Translations under genes and position numbers: made by a program
Notes under the pieces: model-generated
Database searches by the model: none
The model's input: the letters and a program-made list of their open reading frames with translations, nothing else
Told to the model about the DNA's origin: nothing
Origin: Lamellibrachia columna
Lineage: Eukaryota > Annelida > Polychaeta > Sabellida > Siboglinidae
NCBI GenBank assembly: GCA_963662155.1
Contig: OY759274.1
Coordinates: 16,508,439-16,572,438, forward strand
Direction of reading: 5' to 3'
DNA length: 64,000 nt
Shown: in pieces, positions 36,250-48,090 of the stretch
Position numbering within the stretch: the stretch's first letter is position 1
Layout of the letters: every line of letters begins with the position of its first letter

Positions 36250-36965
36250 TGTTTGTAAAAATGGAATAACTATGCAAAAATCTTACCCGTGTCTTGTTGC
36301 TTTGTCGAAGTATAAGTATTGTGCATCATTCGTAAGTTAAGTTCTAAATAAATAAGTTTTCCTCCTAGTGACCAAATATGTAACACCTTGGCACACATGT
36401 TTTATCTATGACATCAGCAACTCTTTCAGTCCTCGGTTTTCATTGGTAGTCTCGTCATTTGAAACTATGTTACACGCCTTGTGATTGTTTGTTTCATAGT
36501 ATCACGTGTCTATACAGGGTTATGTTGGTCAACAACCGCCACTCTGGCCATTCGATCGCTCGCATTTTAACTATGCATCAGTGTTTTACGGATGTTGTAG
36601 TACATAGAGTTATCATCGTAGGAGTGTTGTGTGTAGCGTGCTGTATACCGTCGCGTGTACGGGCTACCTACGGTGGCGACACCTTGCGGGGAAAAAAGGG
36701 GGGGGGGGGGGTAGTTCTAAAACTATCCGATAGGTTGCGTTAGTGGAGCGGATGCTGGCGCCCCTGGTGGATGGCACCGGAACTTATGTGGCACCGGGCA
36801 CCGCAAAGTCAAGACGCAACATTCACAGCGAATGAAAAGCAACAGACAAGGCGCTGCCTCAAGTCAAACCACTACATACATACCATATGTATGAGCGACA
36901 ATAGAAGTAAATGGTTGCTGGCACAAAACAGGGAAGTTCGGAATAGCAAAAGTAGAATTGCTCTC
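36250..36965. other. intergenic with a G-run
   Basis: A run of about 13 G lies at 36697-36711. Short open frames on the plus strand have no recognisable content. Confidence 0.4.
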
Positions 36966-36969
36966 CTGG

Positions 36970-37094
36970 AGCCGGTTTCACGAGAGGGCGTAAGTTTACG
37001 CTCAGCTTGTATTGATATTATATTAACGTAACTTTACGACCTATTCTACTTACGACGTCGTAAATAGGACTTACGCCGTCTCGTGAAACCGGCT
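36970..37094. mobile_element. 125-bp MITE with ~27-bp inverted ends
   Basis: Left end agccggtttcacgagagggc(gtaag) and right end (cttac)gccgtctcgtgaaaccggct are reverse complements with one mismatch. The interior is also partly palindromic around cgacgtcg. Confidence 0.88.
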
Positions 37095-37155
37095 ACTGTT
37101 GACGAAGAACGCGAGGTTCTTGTGCAATGAATACTCGGCGCATCACGCCTGGTGA

Positions 37156-37390
37156 GTAAAGCCCGCCACACACACCGACATTTAGTCGCCAATAGTTAGG
37201 TAATACTTAGCAATCGGCCGACCGTCGGACGACCGTCAGCTGACCGATTTTTCTAATGTCAGATGTCCACAAAAATGTTGCCAACTGTTGGTGAAGAACC
37301 AACACATAACGACTACACTTAGTTGCCAACGGAAAAAGTATTCGCCAACATGTTCGCAGAAGAATCGGTTTGCGTATGGCGGGCTTAAAG
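37156..37390. mobile_element. MITE-like element with agcccgcc termini
   Basis: Left end aaagcccgccacacacaccg and right end (cgtatggcgggctta) are imperfect inverted repeats. The ends resemble those of the foldback pair at 39.6 kb, so they may be one family. Confidence 0.65.
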
Positions 37391-37844
37391 CACATTCACA
37401 AATGGGGATACATCCAATTGAGTGAAACGTTCCAAGTGGCAGCCCTTTAAAATTATAAAGAAACTCGGGCTACATAAATAAATTCGCTTGGCAAAGCATT
37501 GTCAGGGGCGTTTTAGAACTCTGTCAATTGGCACGTCTAACCAAAGACGACCAACCTCTACCACAATGAGCTGCGCACATGTTGGTTACACGAAAGGCGA
37601 CGATTTCAATAGTTGTTGCATTAACGAACAACTCAATTCTTTCCAGACAAATAAATTGTGCGTTACGCCAAATGCTGTAGCGTACAACGACTGTCCTTGC
37701 CACGGATTACACTGACTGCGTAACCCCAATTCAGATGAGCTGGTCCTTAGGAGTCCGTACGTGTAGCGTACGTGAGCGGAATGGCTTTTAGTTGCGGTAC
37801 AACGCATCAGCCCACGGACAGCGGGATACACAAGTATGTACAAG

Positions 37845-37998
37845 TGTGCGAACTAAGCCACGCCTCAATGAACAAGTGTGCGAACTGAGCCACGCCTCAA
37901 TGAACAAGTGTGCGAAATGAGCCACGCTTCAATGAACAAGTGTGCGGACTGAGTCACGCCTCAATGAAAAAGTGTGCAGACTGAGCCACGCCTCAATA
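37845..37998. repeat. 32-bp tandem repeat, 5 copies
   Basis: The unit begins tgtgcgaactgagccacgcc and continues tcaatgaacaag. Confidence 0.95.
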
Positions 37999-38188
37999 TA
38001 TCAAGAGCTTTCTCTAGATACAAACAAAAACTATGCATTTTTCATCTAAATAATTTCTATATGAAACATATGAGTTTTGATTAATTCATATGAATATTTG
38101 GGTTAAGCAAAGTTACATAAGTAGTTTTAATATCCGTCAACAATATATCAATTTATCAAGCCATTTGCCATAGTTACTAACCGAAGTG

Positions 38189-39555
<1,367 letters not shown>

Positions 39556-39735
39556 AAAGCTAGCCGCACACCGCCCGATTGTCTACGATCCGACAGTCGA
39601 GATGCGTCGGATCGTAGACAATCGGGCGGTGTGCGGCGGGCTTAAAGCTAGCCGCACACCGCCCGATTGTTTATGATCCGACGGTCGAGATGCCTCGGAT
39701 CATAGAAAATCGGGCGGTGTGCGGCGGGCTTAACG
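39556..39735. mobile_element. two tandem foldback elements with 31-32 bp stems
   Basis: In unit 1, 39563-39594 (gccgcacaccgcccgattgt...) pairs perfectly with 39606-39637, leaving an 11-base loop. In unit 2, 39651-39682 pairs with 39695-39725 with a few mismatches. Each is followed by gggctta. Tandem placement suggests one duplicated, or two nested, MITE insertions. Confidence 0.9.
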
Positions 39736-39739
39736 TGCT

Positions 39740-40344
39740 GCAGTCGTTCTCCTGCGTGTCTTTGCGACACACGTAATCGGATACTACGCGTCGTCATCGC
39801 GTATATAAATAACTTGTGTTCATTGAGAGTGGACATGTTTTGCGAGTCAAGTTCAACATCCATGCATACAAATGTAAAAACAGGTTAGAACCTGTGAACG
39901 GGTGTGTCCTCAAAGTGATGGTGACTATACGTGGCGCGCTTGGGGGTGACACTCCCAATAATAGACTAATGACTCGCTTCAACGTCATTTCTCTATAATG
40001 TTTGAGAAACACTTATTATTGTATACATAGATGTAGTTAATATAATAACTGATTAATAACCATCTTACATTAATGCAGATCTATATCATAAATATGATTC
40101 TATATTAGCGATTGTGTTAGCAATAAAAAAAATGTAACTTGGAGCGTGTTTGAGGAGAAACAATCAGAGGGCGGTCGTACGTGTCTGAAGTTAAATTGTC
40201 AAAGCATCTTTGTAATGTCGAAAGATATGTCGCTATGAACTAGATTTTCGACTAATTTTTGGTAAATGTGAATAAATTCGTCAATCTGTCACCATTTAAA
40301 TGTTATTTACTTCTTGTTAAAGCAGCCTTATACATCCTTTGATG
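39740..40344. other. NXPE gene 2 distal upstream region
   Basis: No gene is seen. The short match gaataaattcgtcaat (~40271) aligns with the distal flank of gene 1, so the duplicated flank extends at least this far in decayed form. Confidence 0.45.
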
Positions 40345-40482
40345 TAATGACGAGTGACCCCCTCATGTTAATAAGGCCGGTCATTCGTGACCGCGGGGCA
40401 CTCAAGTTGAAAACTTGTCTAGTATCCGATCGACGAAATCATACAGCGAAACTCCGTCAGTGATTAAACATACGAACATAAC
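40345..40482 (+). promoter_or_regulatory. conserved proximal 5' flank of NXPE gene 2
   Basis: It matches 32895-33030 and the orphan at 28660-28765: gacgagtgacccc, ttaata-ggccgg, gaccgcggggcactcaa, tatccgatcgacgaaatcat, then the 5' UTR end aacatacgaacataac before the ATG. Conservation through non-coding sequence supports a promoter or UTR role, though a recent duplication would also explain it. Confidence 0.55.
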
Positions 40483-41946
40483 ATGGCTAAACTCCGAACA
40501 TATACGAAGCGACTGTTGTATCTATATTCGGCTATTATAAGCTTTGGCATCGTTACACTGGTGGTGGTGAACATTGCATTGTTTCGAACGTACACACGCC
40601 CTGCATTTACTCACCCACAAATGGTGATGCAAAAAGCGAACGCCAACGTCGCAGCGACTTCTCAATCGACAGCAACAAGGCCATACACCGTCGGTGAGCA
40701 TTACTTCTTGGGGCCAGAGTTAGATCAGTTCTACCACTACACGAATCTCAATGTTGTAACGAAGCGTAATGCGTCAAGCAAAGTGACAAACGTCAACATT
40801 ATTCAGTACCGTTACACAGTATCGCTGTTAAACAGAAATATTCCTAGCGCCGGTTTGTTTCTACGGGTTGTTGAACGGCAGGAGGACCGACCGACCTCTG
40901 GCGGTAGTTGTTTGTACGGCGTTAGCGAGTCCGCCAATTTCAGGAGCGTTTGCTCTTTTCGTGACTTCTACAACGGCACGTATATACTATATTGTCCAGC
41001 GGCTCCAACGAAAATGGCCGAGTCGAGTTGTACGAAGGTTACCATGCAACTACAGTGTGTCAACTTTACCGCCTACTCTAGTCTTTACCAGTCTTTGCAT
41101 AAGATAATATGGGAACGACGCGTTTGTGACAATGACACAAACAATGAAACATTGCAAGTTCTCTGGGACAAGCCCCTAATCCAAACATTGAAGAGAGACG
41201 CATCGAGGAAGAACGTAGTGACGTGGCATCTCGGTCGTAACAAGAAGTGGGAAGCAAGACTGCGTGACGGAAAGTGGTTCCGATCGCTCAACAAGTTTTC
41301 TTTGTGCGCATGCGTGAAAAGTTTCGGTAACATTTTTATGTACGGCTCGTCGCACATGCGTTTCAAATTCGACTACTTAATGGAAGAATGTTATGAGAGA
41401 CCAGCGAGTATGGAACAGAAGCACTTCGAGACAAGTGTTGGCAACATCCATTACAGTTGGCATAGGTTTTCTGACCAGTTCGGCAGCATTTTGTCAGACA
41501 AGAAAGTTACTTTCAGGGAGAAGGATTTGGTATTTGTACAGACAGGTGCGCACGACACGTCCACTTATGGGCTTGCCGTTGCAATGTCATCGGGGATTCG
41601 TCAGTTCGTCGAATCGTTGGCAGCATTTGCAGAAGTCTCCGTGCGGACGGGTTTCAAAATCGTCGTTCTGACGTCGCCGCCTTTCCGTGACATCGACAGT
41701 AAGATGAACACTTTGGGCGGACGGAACAACTTCGCGCTGGCCGCATTCAATGAGATGATCAGGATGAAAGCGGCAGATATGGGTGTGGAAGTCTTCGACG
41801 AGTACTCGATTCTTCTGCCGAGACAGGACGAGAACACGTGTGGGTCTCACTATATCTGCTACAATACACATTTCCAGAGGATCACAGGCACTGTGGGACT
41901 TACAACGATGCAAATGATGATGGCGAACCTGTGCAACCTAATTTAA
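40483..41946 (+). CDS. NXPE-like PC-esterase-domain type II membrane protein, gene 2
   Basis: This is a single-exon gene of 487 codons, paralogous to gene 1 over its whole length and in the same orientation ~6 kb away. An N-terminal membrane anchor (residues ~11-33, FGIVTLVVVNIALF) is followed by a Cys-rich glycosylated lumenal region. The esterase-like blocks are YGSSHMRFKFDYLME (287-301), VQTGAHDT (352-359) and DENTCGSHYIC. The same Asp-to-Ser change in the GDS block as gene 1 argues it is a trait of this subfamily and not damage. The frame is intact with good start context. An AATAAA lies at ~42469. Substrate unknown. Confidence 0.88.
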   Translation: MAKLRTYTKRLLYLYSAIISFGIVTLVVVNIALFRTYTRPAFTHPQMVMQKANANVAATSQSTATRPYTVGEHYFLGPELDQFYHYTNLNVVTKRNASSKVTNVNIIQYRYTVSLLNRNIPSAGLFLRVVERQEDRPTSGGSCLYGVSESANFRSVCSFRDFYNGTYILYCPAAPTKMAESSCTKVTMQLQCVNFTAYSSLYQSLHKIIWERRVCDNDTNNETLQVLWDKPLIQTLKRDASRKNVVTWHLGRNKKWEARLRDGKWFRSLNKFSLCACVKSFGNIFMYGSSHMRFKFDYLMEECYERPASMEQKHFETSVGNIHYSWHRFSDQFGSILSDKKVTFREKDLVFVQTGAHDTSTYGLAVAMSSGIRQFVESLAAFAEVSVRTGFKIVVLTSPPFRDIDSKMNTLGGRNNFALAAFNEMIRMKAADMGVEVFDEYSILLPRQDENTCGSHYICYNTHFQRITGTVGLTTMQMMMANLCNLI

Positions 41947-42700
41947 CAGCATCGAAATACAACCCTTATTATCCGATTTGCTTTGCAATTATTAATACTA
42001 TTAACACATTAACAAAACTTTGCTACGTGTCTTTCTGAAACGATGTGTCTGAAAATGCTATAGTAAAGATGGAGTATAGACTGTCTGTATTGTTAGAGCT
42101 ATTAACTAGCCGATGATCCGGCAATCAAATAGTGCTTAACACTGAGAGTGTTAAAACTCCATCCTCAACTGATTTAGCCTATCGCGAATCCTGTTCGTTG
42201 ATGTGCTAATATGTAGTGTGTGAATAGATTAAGTAATATGCGCAGTCGGTTAACGAAAAAAGTGTGTATTTTTGTTCAAATCATTGAAATAATTGACTTC
42301 AGTAGTTAAATGTGATAAGGCGCGAAACAGTGAACATCCCAAACAGTTTTATGCGATGAAGGCTGATCATGGACGTGACTTCCATCCTCTCGCCGATCGC
42401 ACGACGAAGTTATTAATTTTTACCAAGGATGAAATTCGTGAGTTTTCAACGTTTTCTTTTTCAGTTCAATAAATGCTGGATCGAGCATTAAATAATGTAA
42501 TGTTTTCACAAAAGCTACATATAAGAGTTACACAAACGAGCTAGTGTGTCGTAGTAGGTTTTAATTTTCGCAACATGAATTTGAAATGAGACGAGCAAAA
42601 AATTCGAATTGAGAAGGGATCTTTAAACCACAGTTATATCACAAAAACAGTTATTCTTGTCTTGTGAACTAGTGTATTGCTGCTTATATCGTTGGGACGT
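41947..42700. other. intergenic, NXPE gene 2 downstream
   Basis: No gene is recognised. A possible polyadenylation signal (aataaa) lies at ~42469, over 500 bp after the stop. Confidence 0.4.
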
Positions 42701-42709
42701 TTGCCTGTT

Positions 42710-43460
42710 CAGCAGCTAGAGTGTATTGTCGATTGAATAACCGTGTATTTCACATATGAATATTTTTGGATATATGTAATTACAAATTGTAATAATATCA
42801 AACCATTTGCAATTTCAAAACAACTCAACATATTGTGTCTCCTGTGAATGCAGTGACCAAGCCTCTGCACCATATACTTGTAGGCATTGACAGCATAAGA
42901 GTCACACATAGTCAGGCTTTCAGTATTGTTGTAAGGCCCAAACAATTGGTAGGTAGTGCACACAAATGACCACATTGAGAACATTCCTGGATATTTAATG
43001 TAGGCTTCAATCGCCAGGTGTCAGCACAAAATACCACATGTCAGCGCCTTTTATAGATAGAGTTTGGCCAACTGAAACCGTGCGGCCATTAATGGTCCAG
43101 GTCAGCGCCTTTTGTAGATAGAGTTTGGCCAACTGAAACCGTGCGGCCATTAATGGTCCAGGTCAGCGCCTTTTATAGATAGAGTTTGGCCAACTGAAAC
43201 CGTGCGGCCATTCATGGTCCAGGTGCGGCGCTGCAGCATAGCAGCAGTGTCTGGCCGCCCAACTGATTTTCATTTTATTTACACAGCATTGTCTTTCTGA
43301 TTTGTACTATAAATATGTCAAGTATGATTAACTGACTAATATTATTTATGATATATTTATGTAGCATAAGTTCACATTACAGGACCGTAGCACGTTCTCA
43401 AACTTTGGTTGGGTGGAAAGGATATTAGCGGTGGTTAGCTGGGAAATGTGCTACCAAAGG
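42710..43460 (-). repeat. inverted duplication, left arm outer part (B')
   Basis: Its reverse complement matches 50510-50910: the frame MCDSYAVNAYKYMVQRLGHC (minus strand) corresponds to MCDHSTVNANMNMVQRLGHC on the plus strand at 50821. The shared DNA includes ccaattgtttgggccttaca, gtgcactacctacc and caggtgtcagcacaaaatac. The left arm carries an extra tandem expansion at 43040-43222. Confidence 0.88.
43040..43222. repeat. 61-bp tandem repeat, 3 copies
   Basis: Units begin at 43040, 43101 and 43162 (gtcagcgccttttatagata...). The partner arm at 50640-50690 has one copy only, so the triplication arose after the inverted duplication. Confidence 0.95.
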
Positions 43461-43858
43461 CAAAGAGAGAGACGTGAAGTGAAGTGAAGTTTAAAAAAAA
43501 AAAATTTAGATCACACATGTGCCTAGTCAAATAACAGTTTGTGCATATTTACAGTTATGATGATCCAAGGAGACCTGCACAGAGACCTGAAAGATTACTA
43601 TCGTACAGGCCTCCCTATGTGCAGTAATTGTTACATTAGCACATTTTGCGAACAGCAATAAAAACACTAACAGTGCTACTAGTATTGACAACACTGATGA
43701 TAGTAATAATAATAATAATACAGGCAGTGTAAACATGTAAACAATAATAATAATCATACAAAAGACCAAAGTATTAAAAATATATCATTTACAAATTGTA
43801 CAATCACATATTTTATTAGTTTCGGTCAGTGTTCAAATCAGTCATAATATAAATTAAT

Positions 43859-44046
43859 CCAGTAGGGGAAGGTTGGGATCCATGATAATAGGGGAAGCTT
43901 TGAGCCAATCCCTGTAACTTTGTTAATAACGATCAGTCGCTCCATCTGACGAGTTCTATAGATGCACGTCATGGTACCTACGACGTCACGTCATGCTACC
44001 TACGACGTCACGTAATGCTACCTACGACGTCACGGCCTTTTAACTA
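43859..44046 (+). promoter_or_regulatory. probable 5' end and promoter of the Pogo-type element
   Basis: ccagtaggggaaggttggga at 43859 followed by ataggggaagctttgagcca looks like the repeated terminal motif of Pogo-type elements. At 43965-44030 three 22-bp units each carry ctacgacgtcac (CRE-like). A small open start (ATG at 44047, MADDKRRAKSRR) ends at a donor-like gtatgt; splicing to the acceptor at ~44696 would hit a stop after ten codons, so it is at best a leader exon. No matching right terminus was found. Confidence 0.4.
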
Positions 44047-44287
44047 ATGGCGGATGACAAAAGGCGCGCAAAATCACGACGGTATGTGTTTTTACCTATA
44101 AAATATTTTTGAGTAAATCTAGCGTGTTTTGTTGTTTTCGTTCTACATCTGCTATACGTAGTGCAATGTTATCAATACTAACATATTGTCAATAACAGAT
44201 AATAGCTCTGTCAATGCCTGAAACCTATTTTGGCACACGCTGGTCTACTTTTTAGTAAAACTCATTTTGCGTGTATAATTGTGATCA

Positions 44288-44363
44288 GGCACCCATGAGC
44301 CGGGATGCATGGGGTCCGATGAGCCGGGATGCATGGGGTCCGATGAGCCGGCTCATGGGTGCC
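44288..44363. repeat. hairpin with internal 24-bp tandem repeats
   Basis: ggcacccatgagccgg (44288-44303) and its exact reverse complement ccggctcatgggtgcc (44348-44363) enclose two copies of a unit containing gatgcatggggtccgatgag. Confidence 0.88.
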
Positions 44364-44696
44364 CGTATTGACTGACGCAACATTCTCCCATATTTGTTTG
44401 TGTTCAATGTGGCATTCTGAAATTGCCTGAGTAGTTATATATGATCATTAGAGTTAGTATTTAGTTAAGAGCCAGTATGGGAGCGGTCGTTATTTATCAC
44501 GCTCAACTATAAAATATTATTATTATTACTGTGTGCAGAGGAAACTAAAATATTCAGTGCACCGAAAAGCTGAACCCACTCCTGATTACTTCGTCACACC
44601 CACCCTGATGAATTATTTGAAGTAATTTTTTATTATGGTTAACACTTAGTCGTGGATAGAGTACTCTAAAGATTTATTTGTGTCAGTGCTTACAGA

Positions 44697-46470
44697 TCAC
44701 CGGCTTTACTACGATCATGCCAGCAGTGAAGAGGGGTGTGTTCCCTGACGAAAAGATGGAGGACACCGGTCACGATGCAATTGAAAATAAACGATCCACT
44801 AGAAGGGTGGCGAAGGATTTTGGCGTAAACCGATGTACACTTGATCGTTATGTGAAAGACGCCACGAGGAGTGTAGATACTGAATACCGATGTACACTTG
44901 GTCGTTATGTGAAAGTCGCCATGAGGAGTGTAGATACTGAAGACCGATGTACACTTGGTCGTTATGTGAAAGACGCCATGAGGAGTGTAGATACTGAAGA
45001 CCGATGTACACTTGGTCGTTATGTGAAAGACGCCATTAGGAGTGTAGATACTGAAGACCGATGTTACAAGAAGTCATTTGTTTCTAAACAGGTAAGTCTA
45101 GGTATAAATTTTGTGTTTGGATATTTATATAACCCAACGTACGTAGGGCCTACATGTGTACGTACTTACGTACGGGTACCGATGCTGAGGAAGAAGCCTT
45201 GTCGACGTACCTGAGCCCCCTGTCGATATATTTCCACGTGTAAACTTCCCCGATCACATGATAAACGAGACTCCAAATGGAAGTCTGGGTCTTGCCACCT
45301 CAGTCTGGATGGATGAATTCTGAATTATGCGTACTAGAGCACTTCATTGAGCACATTGGTGTATCTGTAACGAAACGTGGAGTTCTAGTCATGGATATCC
45401 ATGAAAGTCACATTTACGTAGAAGTGGTGGAAATGGCGCGAGAAAGGGTTGTTTATTGTAACTTTCCCCCCACACTGCAGTCATCGAATGCAGCCCTTAG
45501 ATGTAGGAGTATACGAGCCCTTTAAACGGTACTTAAACACGGCATGCGACTCTTGGATGCTCTCACATCCAGCTAAGATAATAACCATTTACGATGTTGC
45601 AGAACTGAGTGGACAAACGTTTGGTAAAGCGTTCTCACACTGCAACATAACGTCATCATTCAAAGCAACCGGCATCTATCCCATGAACAGGAATATATTT
45701 CCCGACGATGAGTTCCTGTCGGCGGCTGTCACTGACAGATGCGTTGATGCGAATACCCCTGCGACAGAACCAGCACCATCAACCAGTCAAGGATCACCAG
45801 CAGCATCGACCAGTCAAGGATCACCAGCAGCATCGACCAGTCAAGGTCATCAGCAGCATCTACTAGTCAAGGATCACCAGCAGCATCAACCCGTAAAGGG
45901 TCATCTGATAGGCACACTCCTGATGACGTATGGCCATGCCCAAAGGCAGCTCTTCGAAAAGCAACTGCAACAAAACGGAGAAAAAGAAAATCGGTCATCA
46001 TCACCGACACTCCCGAGAAGAAAGAGTTCCTAAACAGAAGAAAGGTAAACATTGTCGCAAAACCAAAGAGGGCGAAGAAAACATGTCTACCTTACGCACA
46101 TGACAAACATGTCGACCCGGACGCGGGCAGTTCAGGAACAGTTTACACAGTCTTCGACAACGACATGCAAGGTGAACGGGACATACGAGACACGGACGTG
46201 GGAGATGACAGGCAAAATGAAAATCATGCGGATCTCCACATCCACAACGCCTACTATGTAGTTATGTCATACGCTGGAAAAAAACAGTCGTTCATTACAT
46301 CGGCTTGGTGTTGGATGAGGAAGATGAGGACGGAGATATTGAAGTTCGCTTCGTATGACACACAAGGTAGACAATGCTTATGTAGATCCGGTTGTCGAGG
46401 ACATCCACGCTGTGCCTGTAACGTCAGTAAAGGTAGTGCTTCACAGACCGGTAGATGAGAAGTCAAATGC
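44697..46470 (+). pseudogene. Pogo-type (Tc1/mariner, DDE_1) transposase relic
   Basis: It begins after an acceptor-like ttacag: MPAVKRGVFPDEKMED, then AIENKRSTRRVAKDFGVNR, an HTH_psq-type DNA-binding region. A deletion joins this to the catalytic half: LPPQSGWMNSELCVLEHFI, VLVMDIHESHI (decayed DNHxSH), FPPHCSHRMQPLDVGVYEPF, ILYD-type block IITIYDVAELSGQTFGKAFS, FKATGIYPMNRNIFPDDEFL and a repeated STSQGSPAA tail. These match fish and invertebrate Pogo/Tigger-like transposases. Frameshifts near 45210, 45455 and 45880 and a missing central DDE segment make it inactive. Confidence 0.88.
44831..45062. repeat. 57-bp tandem repeat, 4 copies, inside the transposase DNA-binding region
   Basis: Units start at 44831, 44888, 44945 and 45002 (cgatgtacacttggtcgtta...), encoding in frame RCTLGRYVKDAMRSVDTED. 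The first copy is the ancestral HTH end (RCTLDRYVKDATRSVDTEY). Confidence 0.95.
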
Positions 46471-46959
46471 AGATACAATTGCAGAAACAGTTTTCTCACA
46501 AAGTCTTGGACGTGGAAGGAATGGGTGTTAATTTTCTACAAGACAATTTTTGGGAGATAGTTTTCTTGAAGTAGTTAAGACGCAGTCATATAGAGAACTA
46601 AAATATTTTGATAATAGGCCATAGTAGTATTATAATTGTCTGAAAATCTAGCATGTATTACATTACATACCATGTATTTCTATATTTCATCTGGCATATT
46701 GTTTTTGCAGATACGATTGCAGAAACAGTTTTCTCATAAAGCCTTGGACTTGGAATGAAAGTGTTAAGTGTTGGGCTTCATTGTCTGTTTGGCCTAGATG
46801 ATACATTTTCATAAGAAAATGTCTGGAACGGTTCCATTTTTATATCTGTAGTAAAACGTCATGCATGGCAGTCGCCTGCTTTTAATAGTTCAATGTCTTC
46901 AAGTTAAGGTGTACTATGTGATATATATTTACTGCTTACTACTTTACTAATTTCATGTT

Positions 46960-47490
46960 TTGAAGTTTATTTATTCTTGTGCCAATTTTGTAGCCCCATA
47001 ACATAGCTTAGGTGTGACATAAATAGCAAAGTATATATTATCTTTAGTACGTTGGGTTTTAATCTAGAGAGAATTCCAGAGACCCTTGATAGTTTGTTTC
47101 CTATAACATTTTGATGAGGAGACCATGTTAAGTTGGAGTCTACTATGACTCCAAGACATTTCAATTGGCATATATAATTGATTTTAATGTTGGGTAATAC
47201 GTTGTTTTTTTATTTTCTCTGTTTCATTATTTTGTTTTCTCGGCATTCAGGGACAGTTTACTTACTGCTAACCAGCCTGTTACCAATAACCAATTCTGAA
47301 TTTATGTTGTTGGATGAAGCCGAATTATTAGTATGATCGGTTGTTATTTGAAAACGTTTTTTACTTGCTGTTGCTAGACCATGGATATCCCTATTTTTAA
47401 AATAATAATGGCCCCAGAATTGAACCTTGAGGGACTCCTGTAGTTATCGTTTTTAAAGATGATTTTATGTTGTTGAATTCTACATATTGC
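46960..47490 (-). mobile_element. LINE RT fragment (Jockey/CR1-like, family C)
   Basis: On the minus strand: LKERQQYVEFNNIKSSLKTI, TTGVPQGSILGPLLF, then after shifts LSLNAEKTK and MKCLGVIVDSNLTWSPHQ, RVSGILSRLKPNVLKIIYTL, MSHLSYVMG. This is the RT palm and thumb of a Jockey/CR1-like LINE distinct from the copies at 0.25 and 30 kb. It ends just before the inverted duplication resumes. Confidence 0.8.
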
Positions 47491-47514
47491 TGTCTTTCTT
47501 TTAATCCTGTTTCT

Positions 47515-48090
47515 GCCGTTTTGAAACTTGTGTAATTTAACTCACTCGACATTGCTTCAGTTCATTCAGCTGTATAAACGAGTACCTGACAGTGGTGGAT
47601 ATGTGGAAGTAGACATTCATAGCACTCCCCATATCAGAAACAGCACTGATTTCTGGGACACCAGTAATCTCATTGGACAGCACCATGGATCATTGGGAGG
47701 ATGTTTAGTGTGTAGGTAGGCACAAAAACAGAAGTGTTTTGTCTTTTAGTGTCGTGGTGTCTGTCAATACAGAGAACTACCAATGGCTTCACTACACTGT
47801 ATCGTTACACATACAAATCGTACATAAACATGGACACGTCATGGTACTGTTTATTATTAGTTAAACGCACCTATTATTGTACATATGAACTACGAATCAA
47901 TACAGACATGCAATGCAAAAACGGGCATAGTTTTAGGGGGTGTATAGGTCAGCGTTACGAAGTGTAACAAAGGGGTCTCAAATGTCCCAAAATAGTGTAA
48001 CGTACTTTATGGACATCCCCTTACAGTAACTAATTATGACGAGTAGAAGTGCTCAGCACGACGGTGTCTCGATGTTAACGCATATTCAAG
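47515..48090 (+). repeat. inverted duplication, left arm inner part (A')
   Basis: It matches the reverse complement of 49850-50400. The shared frame LYRYTYKSYINMDTSWYCLL occurs here on the plus strand and at 50120-50000 on the minus strand. Identity looks high (>90% by eye). The encoded frame has no family I recognise. Confidence 0.92.

Noticed and set aside
37845..37998. CRISPR-like array
   Set aside because: Direct tandem repeat without unique spacers. The same reasoning applies to the 14, 17, 19, 23, 48, 51, 57 and 61 bp arrays.
44047..44081. First coding exon MADDKRRAKSRR of the Pogo transposase
   Set aside because: Splicing to the plausible acceptor at ~44696 leads to a stop after ten codons, so it is not kept as coding; noted only as a possible leader exon.
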